DNA from: Longicatena sp.
GTDB taxonomy: Bacteria > Bacillota_I > Bacilli_A > Erysipelotrichales > Erysipelotrichaceae
Assembly: GCA_020025055.1 (NCBI GenBank)
Contig: JAHHST010000032.1
Span: forward strand, 1-15,795
Reading direction: 5' to 3'
Length of the DNA: 15,795 bases
The notes under the pieces were generated by a model. It did not search any database. It had not been told where the DNA came from and was given only the letters and a program-made list of their open reading frames with translations. The translations under genes and the position numbers were made by a program. Position 1 is the stretch's first letter; each line of letters begins with the position of its first letter. This document shows, piece after piece, positions 1 to 6,301 of this stretch.

Positions 1-19
1 GTGAACCGAGAAAGTGATA

Positions 20-41
20 TGTACCCTCTTTACTGGACAAA
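20..41 (+). repeat. IS left terminal inverted repeat
   Basis: It begins TGTACC and ends GGACAAA. It matches the reverse complement of 750-771 at 17 of 22 positions, with mismatches at positions 3, 7, 8, 13 and 14. Confidence 0.8.
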
Positions 42-61
42 CCAGTAAGGAGGGTCTTTTT
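23..61 (+). terminator. Stem-loop with T-tract at the IS left end, covering the transposase ribosome-binding site
   Basis: Positions 23-36 pair with 42-55 over 14 positions (one G-T wobble) around a 5-base loop, followed by C and five Ts. The 3' arm contains AAGGAGG (47-53), the evident Shine-Dalgarno of the orfA start at 62. Transcripts entering from outside would fold, terminate and hide the site. Transposons are known to protect themselves from read-through in this way; its role here is inferred. Confidence 0.6.
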
Positions 62-151
62 ATGCGTTATAGTTATGAATTTAAATTGAAATGTATTGAG
101 ATGTATCGTGAAGGAAAAGTACCAGATATACCTGAAGGCATTACAAGGTAG
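62..151 (+). pseudogene. IS3 orfA (helix-turn-helix transposase subunit) N-terminal remnant
   Basis: The ATG at 62 follows AAGGAGG at 8-base spacing. The 29-residue product begins MRYSYEFKLKCIEMYREGK, the usual opening of IS150-type orfA DNA-binding subunits. It stops at TAG 149-151 directly after the motif VPDIPEGIT, where the intact protein would continue through its helix-turn-helix for about 100 or more residues. The deletion joins this stub to the middle of orfB. Confidence 0.75.
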
Positions 152-771
152 TGATTTTTACATTAAATAGAGCTTGTAAGAACCTACTTCTTGATAAGAA
201 AGGGAATAAACATACCAGCAAAACATATTTTAACAGAAACTTTAAAACGACCCCGGTTAATCAAAAATGGGCGACTGATGTATCTGAGTTTAAAATAGCT
301 GCAGACAAATTATATTTATCTCCTATTTTAGATATTTATAGCAGAGAAATCGTAGGATACGATATATCAACTATACCAAATCTATTTCAAACATACCGAA
401 TGTTAGATATGGTCTTTTCTAAATTTACTAATCTTAAAAAACTAGTTTTCATAGTGATCATGGATGGCAATATCAACATTATTCATATCAAAACAAATTA
501 AAAGAAAAAGGAATTATCCAATCGATGTCTCGTAAAGGAAACTGTTGGGATAATTCCCAATGGAAAACTTCTTTGGAAAAATGAAGAATGAAATGTTTTA
601 TGGATTTGAAAATACATTCAAATCATTAGAAGAATTAAAACAAGCTATGGTAGATTATATTGAATACTATAATAATTCTAGAATTACAGTAAAAGAAAAA
701 GACTTAACTCCTGTACAAATTAGGAATCAAGCCTTACATTTAATTTATTTTTGTCCAACAAAGTCGGTTCA
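152..771 (+). pseudogene. IS3-family transposase orfB, DDE integrase core, deleted and frameshifted
   Basis: Three reading frames together give an rve/DDE integrase domain. The first (to about 450) has WATDVSEFK with the first catalytic Asp and KLYLSPILDIYSREIVGYD. The second (about 451-555) has HSDHGWQY with the second Asp and SRKGNCWDNS. The third (from about 558) has MENFFGKMKNE with the catalytic Glu and the tail YIEYYNNSR. Each shift fits loss of one C, after TTC near 450 and in the C-run near 555-558. The N-terminal helix-turn-helix part of orfB is absent. The last frame runs through the right inverted repeat to a stop at 820, so no proper end is seen. All three catalytic residues survive in pieces, suggesting fairly recent decay. 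Confidence 0.85.
750..771 (-). repeat. IS right terminal inverted repeat
   Basis: Read on the minus strand it starts TGAACCGA and ends GGACAAA, pairing with 20-41. The first bases of the window (1-9, GTGAACCGA) are an exact further copy of this tip, extended by one base to 772. Confidence 0.8.
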
Positions 772-790
772 CTATATTCAAATGCACTTT

Positions 791-1276
791 TTATTTATTC
801 TCTTCTTTTTTTACTTGTAATTCAATACGATATGGTAATTGATATAACTCAATACCTGCTGCTTGCAACATTCTTTTACTTGCAATCGTTGAATCCGTAC
901 ATGCATATTTATCTGACTCATATACAATACGTTTTATTCCACTTTGAATAATTGCTTTTGCACACTCATTACATGGAAATAAAGAAACATAAATACTACA
1001 TCCTCGTAAATCATGTTTACTATTTAAAATTGCATTTAATTCCGCATGAACGACATATGGATATTTTGTTTCTCCATAATCGCCTTCACGATCCCATGGA
1101 AACTCATCATCACTACATCCATTTGGAAAACCATTATATCCAATACTTACAACACGATGCTCATTGCTTACAATCACTGCACCCACCTGTGTGTTTGGAT
1201 CTTTGCTTCGCTTCGCACTCAAATGTGCAAGCCCCATAAAATATTCATCCCAATTTAATACATCTTTTCTTTTCAT
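791..1276 (-). CDS. dCMP deaminase (ComEB/DCD family)
   Basis: This is a 161-residue zinc-dependent cytidine/deoxycytidylate deaminase, converting dCMP to dUMP, the substrate of thymidylate synthase. The zinc and catalytic signature is complete: His77-Ala-Glu79 followed by Pro-Cys102-x2-Cys105. The segment DPNTQVGAVIV and the insert GYNGFPNGC are typical of dCMP deaminases rather than tRNA or cytosine deaminases. Length is normal for the family. The ATG follows GGAG at 7-base spacing and lies 4 bp after the rhomboid-like gene's stop, so it is the last gene of the lspA unit. The protein ends 20 bp from the IS remnant, and no separate terminator is seen. Together with the dUTPase at 4037-4543 the window encodes two routes to dUMP. 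Confidence 0.93.
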   Translation of the reverse strand: MKRKDVLNWDEYFMGLAHLSAKRSKDPNTQVGAVIVSNEHRVVSIGYNGFPNGCSDDEFPWDREGDYGETKYPYVVHAELNAILNSKHDLRGCSIYVSLFPCNECAKAIIQSGIKRIVYESDKYACTDSTIASKRMLQAAGIELYQLPYRIELQVKKEENK

Positions 1277-1280
1277 ATAC

Positions 1281-2525
1281 TTACTCCGTTCTATATTGCT
1301 TATTATAACATGATTCTAGATATTTCGCATAAGAATCCATTGGGGTATTTCTATATACCTCAAGTATACTTTGATCAATATTTTTATTAATTGGTGTTAC
1401 ATTATGTGTCTGAATACCTAATACAATCATCAAAATAGCAAATAAAATACATGCATATTTTCCATGCTTTTGAAATTGAGGAAATCGTTCACTTTTTAAT
1501 ACCCACATTGAATATAAAACTCCAAAAATAGCTCCTCCAAGATGCCCAAAAATTGACATACCTGGTAATGCAAAAGTAAAAAACATATACATAATAACTT
1601 TTAATATTGCCCATTTTACAATTGGTATTTTATACGTACCATTTTCTAAACATGCGAAAATATATGCCATACCAATTCCCCAAATCATAGCACCTGCTCC
1701 AAAAGCAATTGTATTCTGATTTGCAATCAACATACTTAAATATCCAAAAAAGCTTGATCCAATAGCTAATAACACATACTGCTTTTTATTAAATAATGAT
1801 TCTGATAACTTAGCAATTTGATATAAAGAATACATCATAAATAAAAATGAAAACAAATCATGATGAACAAATCCTGCAGTAATCAAGCGAAAATATTCCT
1901 TTGCCGCTATAATATTTAATTTATAATATGCTCCAACTGAGATAAGTCCACTCACATTATTTTTTGCTAAAAATTGCATTATCAATACAAGACACATAAA
2001 AATTGAAAATATACCTATAAGTCCTATCGTTGCTCTAGGACGTAAATGCTTCTTAGTTTCCTCAATCATACGTACTTGTTGTCTTTGCTGAGCTTCTTCA
2101 ATCTCTTTTGTTAAATCTGCGACTTCCTGATCTTTATTTTCAACATCATGCATAACATCAATTAAATGTGGAAATTGTTCTAGCAAAGAAGGATAGCTTA
2201 TTTTATTAGGGAATATATGCACTAATTTCATAAAAGTATTTTCTAAAGAAAAACTCGATGGAGTTGTGTCTAAAATTAATAATCTTCCTTCTCTTTGAAT
2301 TAGATCTAAAATCATTCGATGAACCTGTCTCATATAACTGATTGATTCCACAACATTTTCAATCGGTTTACTACATATTCGTACAACTGGATAATTTTTA
2401 TTTTTCTTATTTGCTAACCATATATCATCTTCATATTGTTTTACTCTAATTATTTGATAATCATACATCGTTACTAAGTAATGCACTACTTGAAATGCAT
2501 AAATATCATATTTGGAAAATCCCAT
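1281..2525 (-). CDS. Rhomboid-family membrane protein, predicted protease-dead (GluP/YqgP-like layout)
   Basis: This 414-residue protein has a cytosolic N-terminal region of about 160 residues (with a likely coiled coil near 130-160), then about seven membrane segments of rhomboid type, as in Bacillus GluP/YqgP. The rhomboid landmarks are recognisable but degenerate. The serine motif GASG is GAGA (Gly278 where Ser is expected, codon 1692-1694). The supporting His and Asn after FVHHD are Ser226 and Met230. The later His is kept (His328 in GHLGG). It should therefore lack intramembrane protease activity and may act as an adaptor; the fold is well supported, the role is inferred. I start at ATG 2525 (AGAGG 7 bases upstream) rather than ATG 2543, which lies inside the preceding gene. 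Confidence 0.85.
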   Translation of the reverse strand: MGFSKYDIYAFQVVHYLVTMYDYQIIRVKQYEDDIWLANKKNKNYPVVRICSKPIENVVESISYMRQVHRMILDLIQREGRLLILDTTPSSFSLENTFMKLVHIFPNKISYPSLLEQFPHLIDVMHDVENKDQEVADLTKEIEEAQQRQQVRMIEETKKHLRPRATIGLIGIFSIFMCLVLIMQFLAKNNVSGLISVGAYYKLNIIAAKEYFRLITAGFVHHDLFSFLFMMYSLYQIAKLSESLFNKKQYVLLAIGSSFFGYLSMLIANQNTIAFGAGAMIWGIGMAYIFACLENGTYKIPIVKWAILKVIMYMFFTFALPGMSIFGHLGGAIFGVLYSMWVLKSERFPQFQKHGKYACILFAILMIVLGIQTHNVTPINKNIDQSILEVYRNTPMDSYAKYLESCYNKQYRTE

Positions 2526-2529
2526 TTTA

Positions 2530-3447
2530 TTACCTCTGTTCATTACGTAATTCTTCTAAAATATCTTGAAATTGTTTTGGCAATTCTGCTTCAACTGTGA
2601 TTTTTTCATGTGTTGTTGGATGAACAAATGTTAACTGATGCGCATGTAATAATTGTCCATTTGTTTGCATTGTCTTACGATAAGAATATTTTTCATCACC
2701 AGCAACAGGATGTCCAATATATTGCATATGAACACGTATTTGATGTGTTCTTCCTGTCTCTAATCGACACTCTACTAATGTATAATTTTTAAAACGTTCG
2801 ATTACTTTAAAGTGTGTACGTGCATCTTTAGAATTTGTAGCTGTTACTGCCATTTTTTGGCGATCGTTCACATCTCTTCCAATAGGCGCATCAATAGTAC
2901 CAAAATCATGTTCAATCACACCATGAACTAATGCATAATATAAACGATTTACCGTTTTATCTTGCAACTGTTTGCTTAATTCTACATGAGCTTTATCATT
3001 TTTTGCAACAATCAATAAACCAGTTGTATCTTTATCAATACGATGGACAATTCCAGGTCTTAATACCCCATTAATCCCTGATAAATCTTTACAATGGTAT
3101 AATAATCCATTGACTAATGTTCCTGTTAAATTTCCAACTGCTGGATGCACTACGATTCCTTTTGGTTTATTGATAACAATAACATCACTATCTTCATAAC
3201 GAATATCTAAATCCATCTTTTCCGGTTTTGCCTCTGTTTCTATTTCATTATCAAATTCTGCACGAATATGATCTGATGGTTTCACCTTATAGTTTGCTTT
3301 AACTGCTTTATCATTTACAAAAATCAATTTATCCTGTAACAATTGTTGAATACGACTACGTGATAAATCTTCTTCCTTTTCTACTAAATACTTATCAATT
3401 CGAATAATTTTTTCATCATCTGCTACTATGATATCTATTTTTCGCAT
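2530..3447 (-). CDS. RluA-family 23S rRNA pseudouridine synthase (RluD-like)
   Basis: This 305-residue enzyme isomerises uridine to pseudouridine in structured RNA, most likely 23S rRNA. An S4 RNA-binding domain occupies about residues 14-75 (RIDKYLVEK, SRSRIQQLL, VNDKAVKANYKV). The catalytic domain follows, with NKPKGIVVHPA and the signature HRIDKDTTGLL containing catalytic Asp138. The later motifs LETGRTHQIRVH and GHPVAGDEKY are also intact. The start ATG follows GGAGGTGG at 6-base spacing and overlaps the end of lspA by 13 bp. This lspA-rluD order is common in Bacillota (the Bacillus pair lspA-rluD/ylyB). The exact rRNA target cannot be read from sequence. Confidence 0.93.
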   Translation of the reverse strand: MRKIDIIVADDEKIIRIDKYLVEKEEDLSRSRIQQLLQDKLIFVNDKAVKANYKVKPSDHIRAEFDNEIETEAKPEKMDLDIRYEDSDVIVINKPKGIVVHPAVGNLTGTLVNGLLYHCKDLSGINGVLRPGIVHRIDKDTTGLLIVAKNDKAHVELSKQLQDKTVNRLYYALVHGVIEHDFGTIDAPIGRDVNDRQKMAVTATNSKDARTHFKVIERFKNYTLVECRLETGRTHQIRVHMQYIGHPVAGDEKYSYRKTMQTNGQLLHAHQLTFVHPTTHEKITVEAELPKQFQDILEELRNEQR

Positions 3448-3914
3448 GTTGATCCACCTCCATAATACTGTTCAAAAAATACAGAAACTAAAATTAAAAA
3501 TACGCCAATACATAAAGCCATGTCTGCAACATTAAATACTGGAAAATCATAGCCAAAAATAATAAAATCTAAGAAATCTCTGACATAATGAAAAGCTGTA
3601 CGATCAATAAAGTTTCCAATCGTTCCTGCCATCATCAATACTAATCCGTATTGCGTTAAATAATCATGCTTCTCCGTATTTCGATAAAAATAAATCATTA
3701 AAATAATTGCGATAATAGTAATTACAAAAAAGAATCCTAATTTCCCATCAAACATACTCCAAGCTGCACCAGTGTTATGAAGATATGTAATTCTAAAGAA
3801 ATTTGGAATTATAGTAATGCTATCACCTAGCATCATATTAAAATCTATAGCCCATTTCGTAATTTGGTCTGCAAATAGAATACTGATAAATAATAGTATT
3901 TGTTTAAAGTTCAT
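3435..3914 (-). CDS. lspA: Lipoprotein signal peptidase (signal peptidase II)
   Basis: This 159-residue, four-helix membrane aspartyl peptidase cleaves the signal peptide of lipid-modified prolipoproteins. Family blocks are all present: the first helix ending near FADQITKW, NTGAAWSMF, GNFIDR with catalytic Asp104, VRDFLDF, and FPVFNVADMAL with catalytic Asp131. I chose ATG 3914 over an upstream GTG at 3923, because AGGAAAGG lies 8 bases before the ATG while the GTG falls almost inside that site. It is the first gene of the unit running to dCMP deaminase. Its substrates include the two lipoproteins encoded at 5783-6727. Confidence 0.95.
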   Translation of the reverse strand: MNFKQILLFISILFADQITKWAIDFNMMLGDSITIIPNFFRITYLHNTGAAWSMFDGKLGFFFVITIIAIILMIYFYRNTEKHDYLTQYGLVLMMAGTIGNFIDRTAFHYVRDFLDFIIFGYDFPVFNVADMALCIGVFLILVSVFFEQYYGGGSTCEK

Positions 3915-3950
3915 AGCAATCACCTTTCCTATAAATCAAAAATCATAGTT

Positions 3951-3979
3951 ATTATATCAAGATTATAGCCTGTATACAA
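3951..3979 (-). promoter_or_regulatory. Sigma-A-type promoter for lspA unit
   Basis: On the minus strand it reads TTGTAT, 17 bases, TATAAT. This places the transcript start about 30 bases before the lspA ATG. The -10 is consensus, the -35 matches at 4 of 6 positions, and it sits in the gap after the dUTPase terminator. Confidence 0.65.
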
Positions 3980-4000
3980 ACGCAACCTATGACTTTTCAT

Positions 4001-4030
4001 AAAAAAACATGTATGCTTTTCATACACGTT
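4001..4030 (-). terminator. Rho-independent terminator after dUTPase
   Basis: On the minus strand AACGTGTATG pairs with CATACATGTT (one G-U) around a 4-base loop, followed by a run of Ts. It begins 7 bases after the dUTPase stop. Confidence 0.85.
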
Positions 4031-4036
4031 CATATC

Positions 4037-4543
4037 TTATTTGTTGGTACTACCAAAACCACCATTACGCTTTGTATCCACATCATCATCTTCGGTAATA
4101 CCAAATGGTAAAAAAATTCCTTGCATAAAACCTTCCCCTTGTTTCATTTCTAGAATTTTATTTTCATTTGAATCATTTGTGACCTTAGCAAAAATATGAC
4201 CTTCATTGTCTGAATAGAAATAATCACTATCAATAATACCAACTGTATTATTTAATTGTATACGATATTTAAAACCTAAAGAACTTCTTGGATATAATGA
4301 CAATACCCATCCATTCTGCATTTCTGCACGTATTCCTGTTGGAATTTTAATTGTTTCATTTGGACGTAATACAAAGTTTAGTGGTGAATAAAAATCATAT
4401 CCTGCAGATCCTTGCGTAGCTCTTTTAGGCAATTGAATAGCATCATATATCGCTTTTAAATCTCCACACTCTGTAAAAGTATCTTTCCATGCAGATGCAA
4501 ACTGTTCAAAACTTACTTTATAAAATTTTGCAATACGATTCAT
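4037..4543 (-). CDS. dUTP diphosphatase (trimeric dUTPase family)
   Basis: This 168-residue enzyme hydrolyses dUTP to dUMP and pyrophosphate, keeping uracil out of DNA and supplying dUMP. All five dUTPase motifs are in order: I, AGYDFYSP near residue 47 with Asp50; II, PRSSLG at 85-90; III, NNTVGIIDSDY near 98-108; IV, GEGFMQGIFLPF at 136-147; V, RNGGFGST near 159-166. A short acidic insert (EDDDVDTKR) precedes motif V, and the N terminus carries about 40 residues before motif I, as in several Bacillota and phage enzymes. The start follows AAGGAG overlapping the upstream TSCPD gene's stop region, so it is the last gene of the 5714-4037 unit. Confidence 0.93.
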   Translation of the reverse strand: MNRIAKFYKVSFEQFASAWKDTFTECGDLKAIYDAIQLPKRATQGSAGYDFYSPLNFVLRPNETIKIPTGIRAEMQNGWVLSLYPRSSLGFKYRIQLNNTVGIIDSDYFYSDNEGHIFAKVTNDSNENKILEMKQGEGFMQGIFLPFGITEDDDVDTKRNGGFGSTNK

Positions 4544-4555
4544 AATGAAATCTCC

Positions 4556-4828
4556 TTAGCATTTAACTTCTATTTGCTTTTCATTCGCATAACTTAATAA
4601 CGCTTGTGCAATTTGATCAGGACAAGATGTTTTCTTTGCACCACATCTTACACCTTGAAAAGATGCAACAACTTCATCGATTGTTTTATTTTCTAAGATT
4701 CTAGAAATCCCTAACAAATTTCCAGGACACCCTCCAACAATGGTAACTTTTTTTACAACATTACCATCCATTTCAAATGTCATGCTCTGTGAGCAAACTC
4801 CTTTTGGTTTATACACGAATTTCTCCAT
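4556..4828 (-). CDS. TSCPD domain protein (TIGR03905 type)
   Basis: This is a 90-residue protein with the TSCPD domain, a small Cys-rich module also found at the C terminus of some class II ribonucleotide reductases. The name motif is present (KTSCPDQIAQAL), with further cysteines in GVCSQ, GGCPGNL and VRCGAK that could bind metal. An upstream in-frame ATG at 4996 would add 56 residues read from inside the neighbouring gene in another frame; I reject that and start at ATG 4828, with GAGGAG upstream. The gene lies 14 bp after the Gx-transporter stop and 12 bp before the dUTPase start. A link to deoxynucleotide metabolism through dUTPase and the RNR relationship is inference. Confidence 0.85.
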   Translation of the reverse strand: MEKFVYKPKGVCSQSMTFEMDGNVVKKVTIVGGCPGNLLGISRILENKTIDEVVASFQGVRCGAKKTSCPDQIAQALLSYANEKQIEVKC

Positions 4829-4842
4829 ACTTCCAACTCTCC

Positions 4843-5334
4843 TCACTGAATTCTTTTTAATACTTGCTTTGCAATATATGCTATACATAAACCTGTTGGT
4901 ATCCCTAATAAAATCAAAACAGGTAAGATTGCTTGCATAAAAAACTGTTGATAAATGAAAGTTACTGCAATTACCTGTCCAACTGCATGAAAGCAACTTC
5001 CTGCAACACTTACTCCATAAATACTCATCGGCGTATACCTTTTAGCTAAAGCACATGCAAATGAACTTAATAAAATACCACATAAAGATAACCAAAACCC
5101 AGTTCCAAAAAGGACACCGCGTATTAATGAAGCTAAGCAAACTCGCATTAAATTAACTTCTAGCATTACTTTGAATCCAAACATATACAAAGCAACCAAC
5201 CCTACAATGTTCGCAAATCCTAATTTGAATCCTGGTACAAATATTGGAATTGGAATCATTGCTTCTATCATATGAAACATAATGCTAATCGCAACAAGCA
5301 TCGTTATCATTGTCATTCTTTTTGTCTTTGTCAT
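4843..5334 (-). CDS. Gx transporter family / heptaprenyl diphosphate synthase component I-like membrane protein
   Basis: This 163-residue polytopic membrane protein (about five segments) is of the Hpre_diP_synt_I type. It was named after an isoprenoid-synthase component but resembles small substrate-binding membrane subunits. The signature PGFKLGFANIVGLVALYMFG (residues near 35-55) and LIRGVLFGTGFWLS fit the family. The ATG overlaps the preceding NusG-II gene's stop by one base (TAATG) without a strong ribosome-binding site of its own, indicating translational coupling. In many Bacillota the NusG-II and Gx genes lie with FMN-binding or ApbE genes; the lipoproteins just upstream fit that. The molecular function is unproven, and no polyprenyl synthase gene is adjacent. 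Confidence 0.85.
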   Translation of the reverse strand: MTKTKRMTMITMLVAISIMFHMIEAMIPIPIFVPGFKLGFANIVGLVALYMFGFKVMLEVNLMRVCLASLIRGVLFGTGFWLSLCGILLSSFACALAKRYTPMSIYGVSVAGSCFHAVGQVIAVTFIYQQFFMQAILPVLILLGIPTGLCIAYIAKQVLKRIQ

Positions 5335-5714
5335 TACTGTATTACCGTATCCACTTCATCTTCAAAATTGCCACTTGACTTAATTTCTACAACGATATTA
5401 TTAGGTAAGCAAACAATTGGACGATTACTTTCTGAGACCCATCCTTGGATAGAACATAAATGATTTGGTGATGTTTCTTTTTCAACACGTACCTTATGAT
5501 CTTTTATTTCTACAGTAACAGGTCCTAGTGTTCCTTTCACTTTATACACATGATCAATATCAAGCCTCTCTCTTAATATCTCCTGATCTTTAAAACTGAC
5601 AACAACTTCCTTTGCTTTATCTTTTTCTTGATAAGCACTCCATACAAGAGGAACATAAAATAAAACTGAACAAGCTACAACAATACAAATAAAAATTTTA
5701 TCAGCTCGATTCAT
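5334..5714 (-). CDS. NusG domain II-containing membrane-anchored protein
   Basis: The 126-residue protein has a single N-terminal membrane segment (about residues 7-27) and an extracytoplasmic domain of the NusG_II superfamily, unrelated in role to transcription factor NusG. The diagnostic C-terminal block is seen: Cys87, then GW at 91-92, then IVCLPN with Cys102 and a hydrophobic strand. The paired cysteines fit a disulfide or redox-active pair in an extracytoplasmic protein, which is inference. The start ATG follows GGAGGG at 6-base spacing. It is the first gene of a unit with the Gx-like protein, TSCPD protein and dUTPase, behind its own promoter. Confidence 0.8.
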   Translation of the reverse strand: MNRADKIFICIVVACSVLFYVPLVWSAYQEKDKAKEVVVSFKDQEILRERLDIDHVYKVKGTLGPVTVEIKDHKVRVEKETSPNHLCSIQGWVSESNRPIVCLPNNIVVEIKSSGNFEDEVDTVIQ

Positions 5715-5737
5715 CTACATCCCTCCATACTTGTCTT

Positions 5738-5765
5738 ATTATACTTAAAACTAAAATTTTTACAA
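5738..5765 (-). promoter_or_regulatory. Sigma-A-type promoter for the NusG-II/Gx unit
   Basis: The minus strand reads TTGTAA, 16 bases, TATAAT. It starts immediately past the T-tract of the preceding lipoprotein terminator and puts the transcript start about 17 bases before the AGGGAGG-like site region of the 5714 ATG. Confidence 0.6.
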
Positions 5766-5766
5766 T

Positions 5767-5790
5767 AAAAAAAAGTGAAATTTCACTTTT
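5767..5790 (-). terminator. Rho-independent terminator of lipoprotein gene 2, containing its stop codon
   Basis: AAAAGTGAAATTTCACTTTT (5771-5790) is a perfect palindrome, followed on the minus strand by further Ts. The TGA stop (5785-5783) lies inside the stem. Confidence 0.75.
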
Positions 5791-6205
5791 CTTTTAAATG
5801 CATATAGGCATCTTTAACTGCCTCTATAAAACCATCGATACGAATTGTACAACCCGTTAATACATCTGTATTTTTTGGTTTTCCTTCTTCATTTAATTGA
5901 ATAGAATCTATTCCATGTTCCACAATATAATTCTCTAAAAAACGAATTTGTTCATCCCATTCTTTACCAATTCTACTTGCTATCTTCATATGATAAGCAT
6001 CACCTAAGTCTTTTTTTGTTTCTTTCTTATCTTTAATTGTTTCATCTAAATATACTTTTGTAAGTTGATCATCTACAACCTGAATCTTAGCCGTTATTTT
6101 TTCTCCATTTTCATTTTGAAATACACCATTTCCTATTTTTTCAACATGTTTACTACACCCTGATAAAATTATAAAAATACAAATAATCCACAATTTTATA
6201 TTCAT
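5783..6205 (-). CDS. Small lipoprotein with FMN-binding-like domain (paralogue 2)
   Basis: This predicted 140-residue lipoprotein has a signal peptide of 16 residues ending LSG before Cys17, the lipid attachment site, so it is exported and anchored outside the membrane. The mature part is clearly paralogous to the product of the next gene (6302-6727): both share KEWDEQ followed by FLE(N/D)YIV near residues 81-95 and a C-terminal block DVLTGCTI. That block resembles the FMN_bind motif in which a Thr (Thr120 here) can carry covalent FMN, but with Cys in place of the usual Ala. I start at ATG 6205; longer in-frame starts up to 6286 run through the upstream terminator. Whether flavin is attached is unknown, and no apbE is in the window. 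Confidence 0.75.
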   Translation of the reverse strand: MNIKLWIICIFIILSGCSKHVEKIGNGVFQNENGEKITAKIQVVDDQLTKVYLDETIKDKKETKKDLGDAYHMKIASRIGKEWDEQIRFLENYIVEHGIDSIQLNEEGKPKNTDVLTGCTIRIDGFIEAVKDAYMHLKEK

Positions 6206-6229
6206 ACTCTCAAATCCTTTCTTATGATT

Positions 6230-6235
6230 AGTATA
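6230..6235 (-). promoter_or_regulatory. Possible -10 box for lipoprotein gene 2
   Basis: TATACT on the minus strand lies between the preceding terminator and the 6205 start. No convincing -35 is seen 16-18 bases upstream. It is supported mainly by position, since the upstream terminator implies a separate start. Confidence 0.3.
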
Positions 6236-6259
6236 ATAAACATTTTCTTCTTTATGCAT

Positions 6260-6289
6260 AAAAAAAATGATATCTTTCGATACCATTTT
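6260..6289 (-). terminator. Rho-independent terminator after lipoprotein gene 1
   Basis: On the minus strand AAAATGGTATC pairs with GATATCATTTT (one wobble) around a GAAA loop, with the T-run continuing. It begins 12 bases after the stop codon of the 6302 gene. Confidence 0.85.
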
Positions 6290-6301
6290 TATAAATTCAT
6301 C

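Larger units (their letters stand above)
20..771 (+). mobile_element. Internally deleted IS3-family insertion sequence (IS150-like), non-functional
   Basis: The boundaries come from imperfect terminal inverted repeats at 20-41 and 750-771, which match at 17 of 22 positions, start TG and end CA as in IS3-family elements. Inside are the first 29 codons of an orfA-type transposase and the C-terminal DDE half of an orfB-type transposase. At about 750 bp it is roughly half the usual 1.3-1.5 kb, so the rest of orfA and the start of orfB are missing. Two single-base frameshifts further break orfB. No target duplication is visible: the bases before 20 are ATA and those after 771 are CTA. Its right end lies 20 bp from the dCMP deaminase stop codon. 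The IS150-group placement is by resemblance only. Confidence 0.85.

Noticed and set aside
952..1258. Plus-strand open frames rich in His and Tyr
   Set aside because: They lie antisense to the well-supported dCMP deaminase and have no ribosome-binding site or family features.
4829..4996. Longer N terminus for the TSCPD protein
   Set aside because: The extra 56 residues read from inside the Gx-transporter gene in another frame; family members start near MEKFVYKPKG and a ribosome-binding site precedes 4828.
6206..6286. Longer N terminus for lipoprotein 2
   Set aside because: It would run through a clear terminator and hide the lipoprotein signal peptide that starts at 6205.
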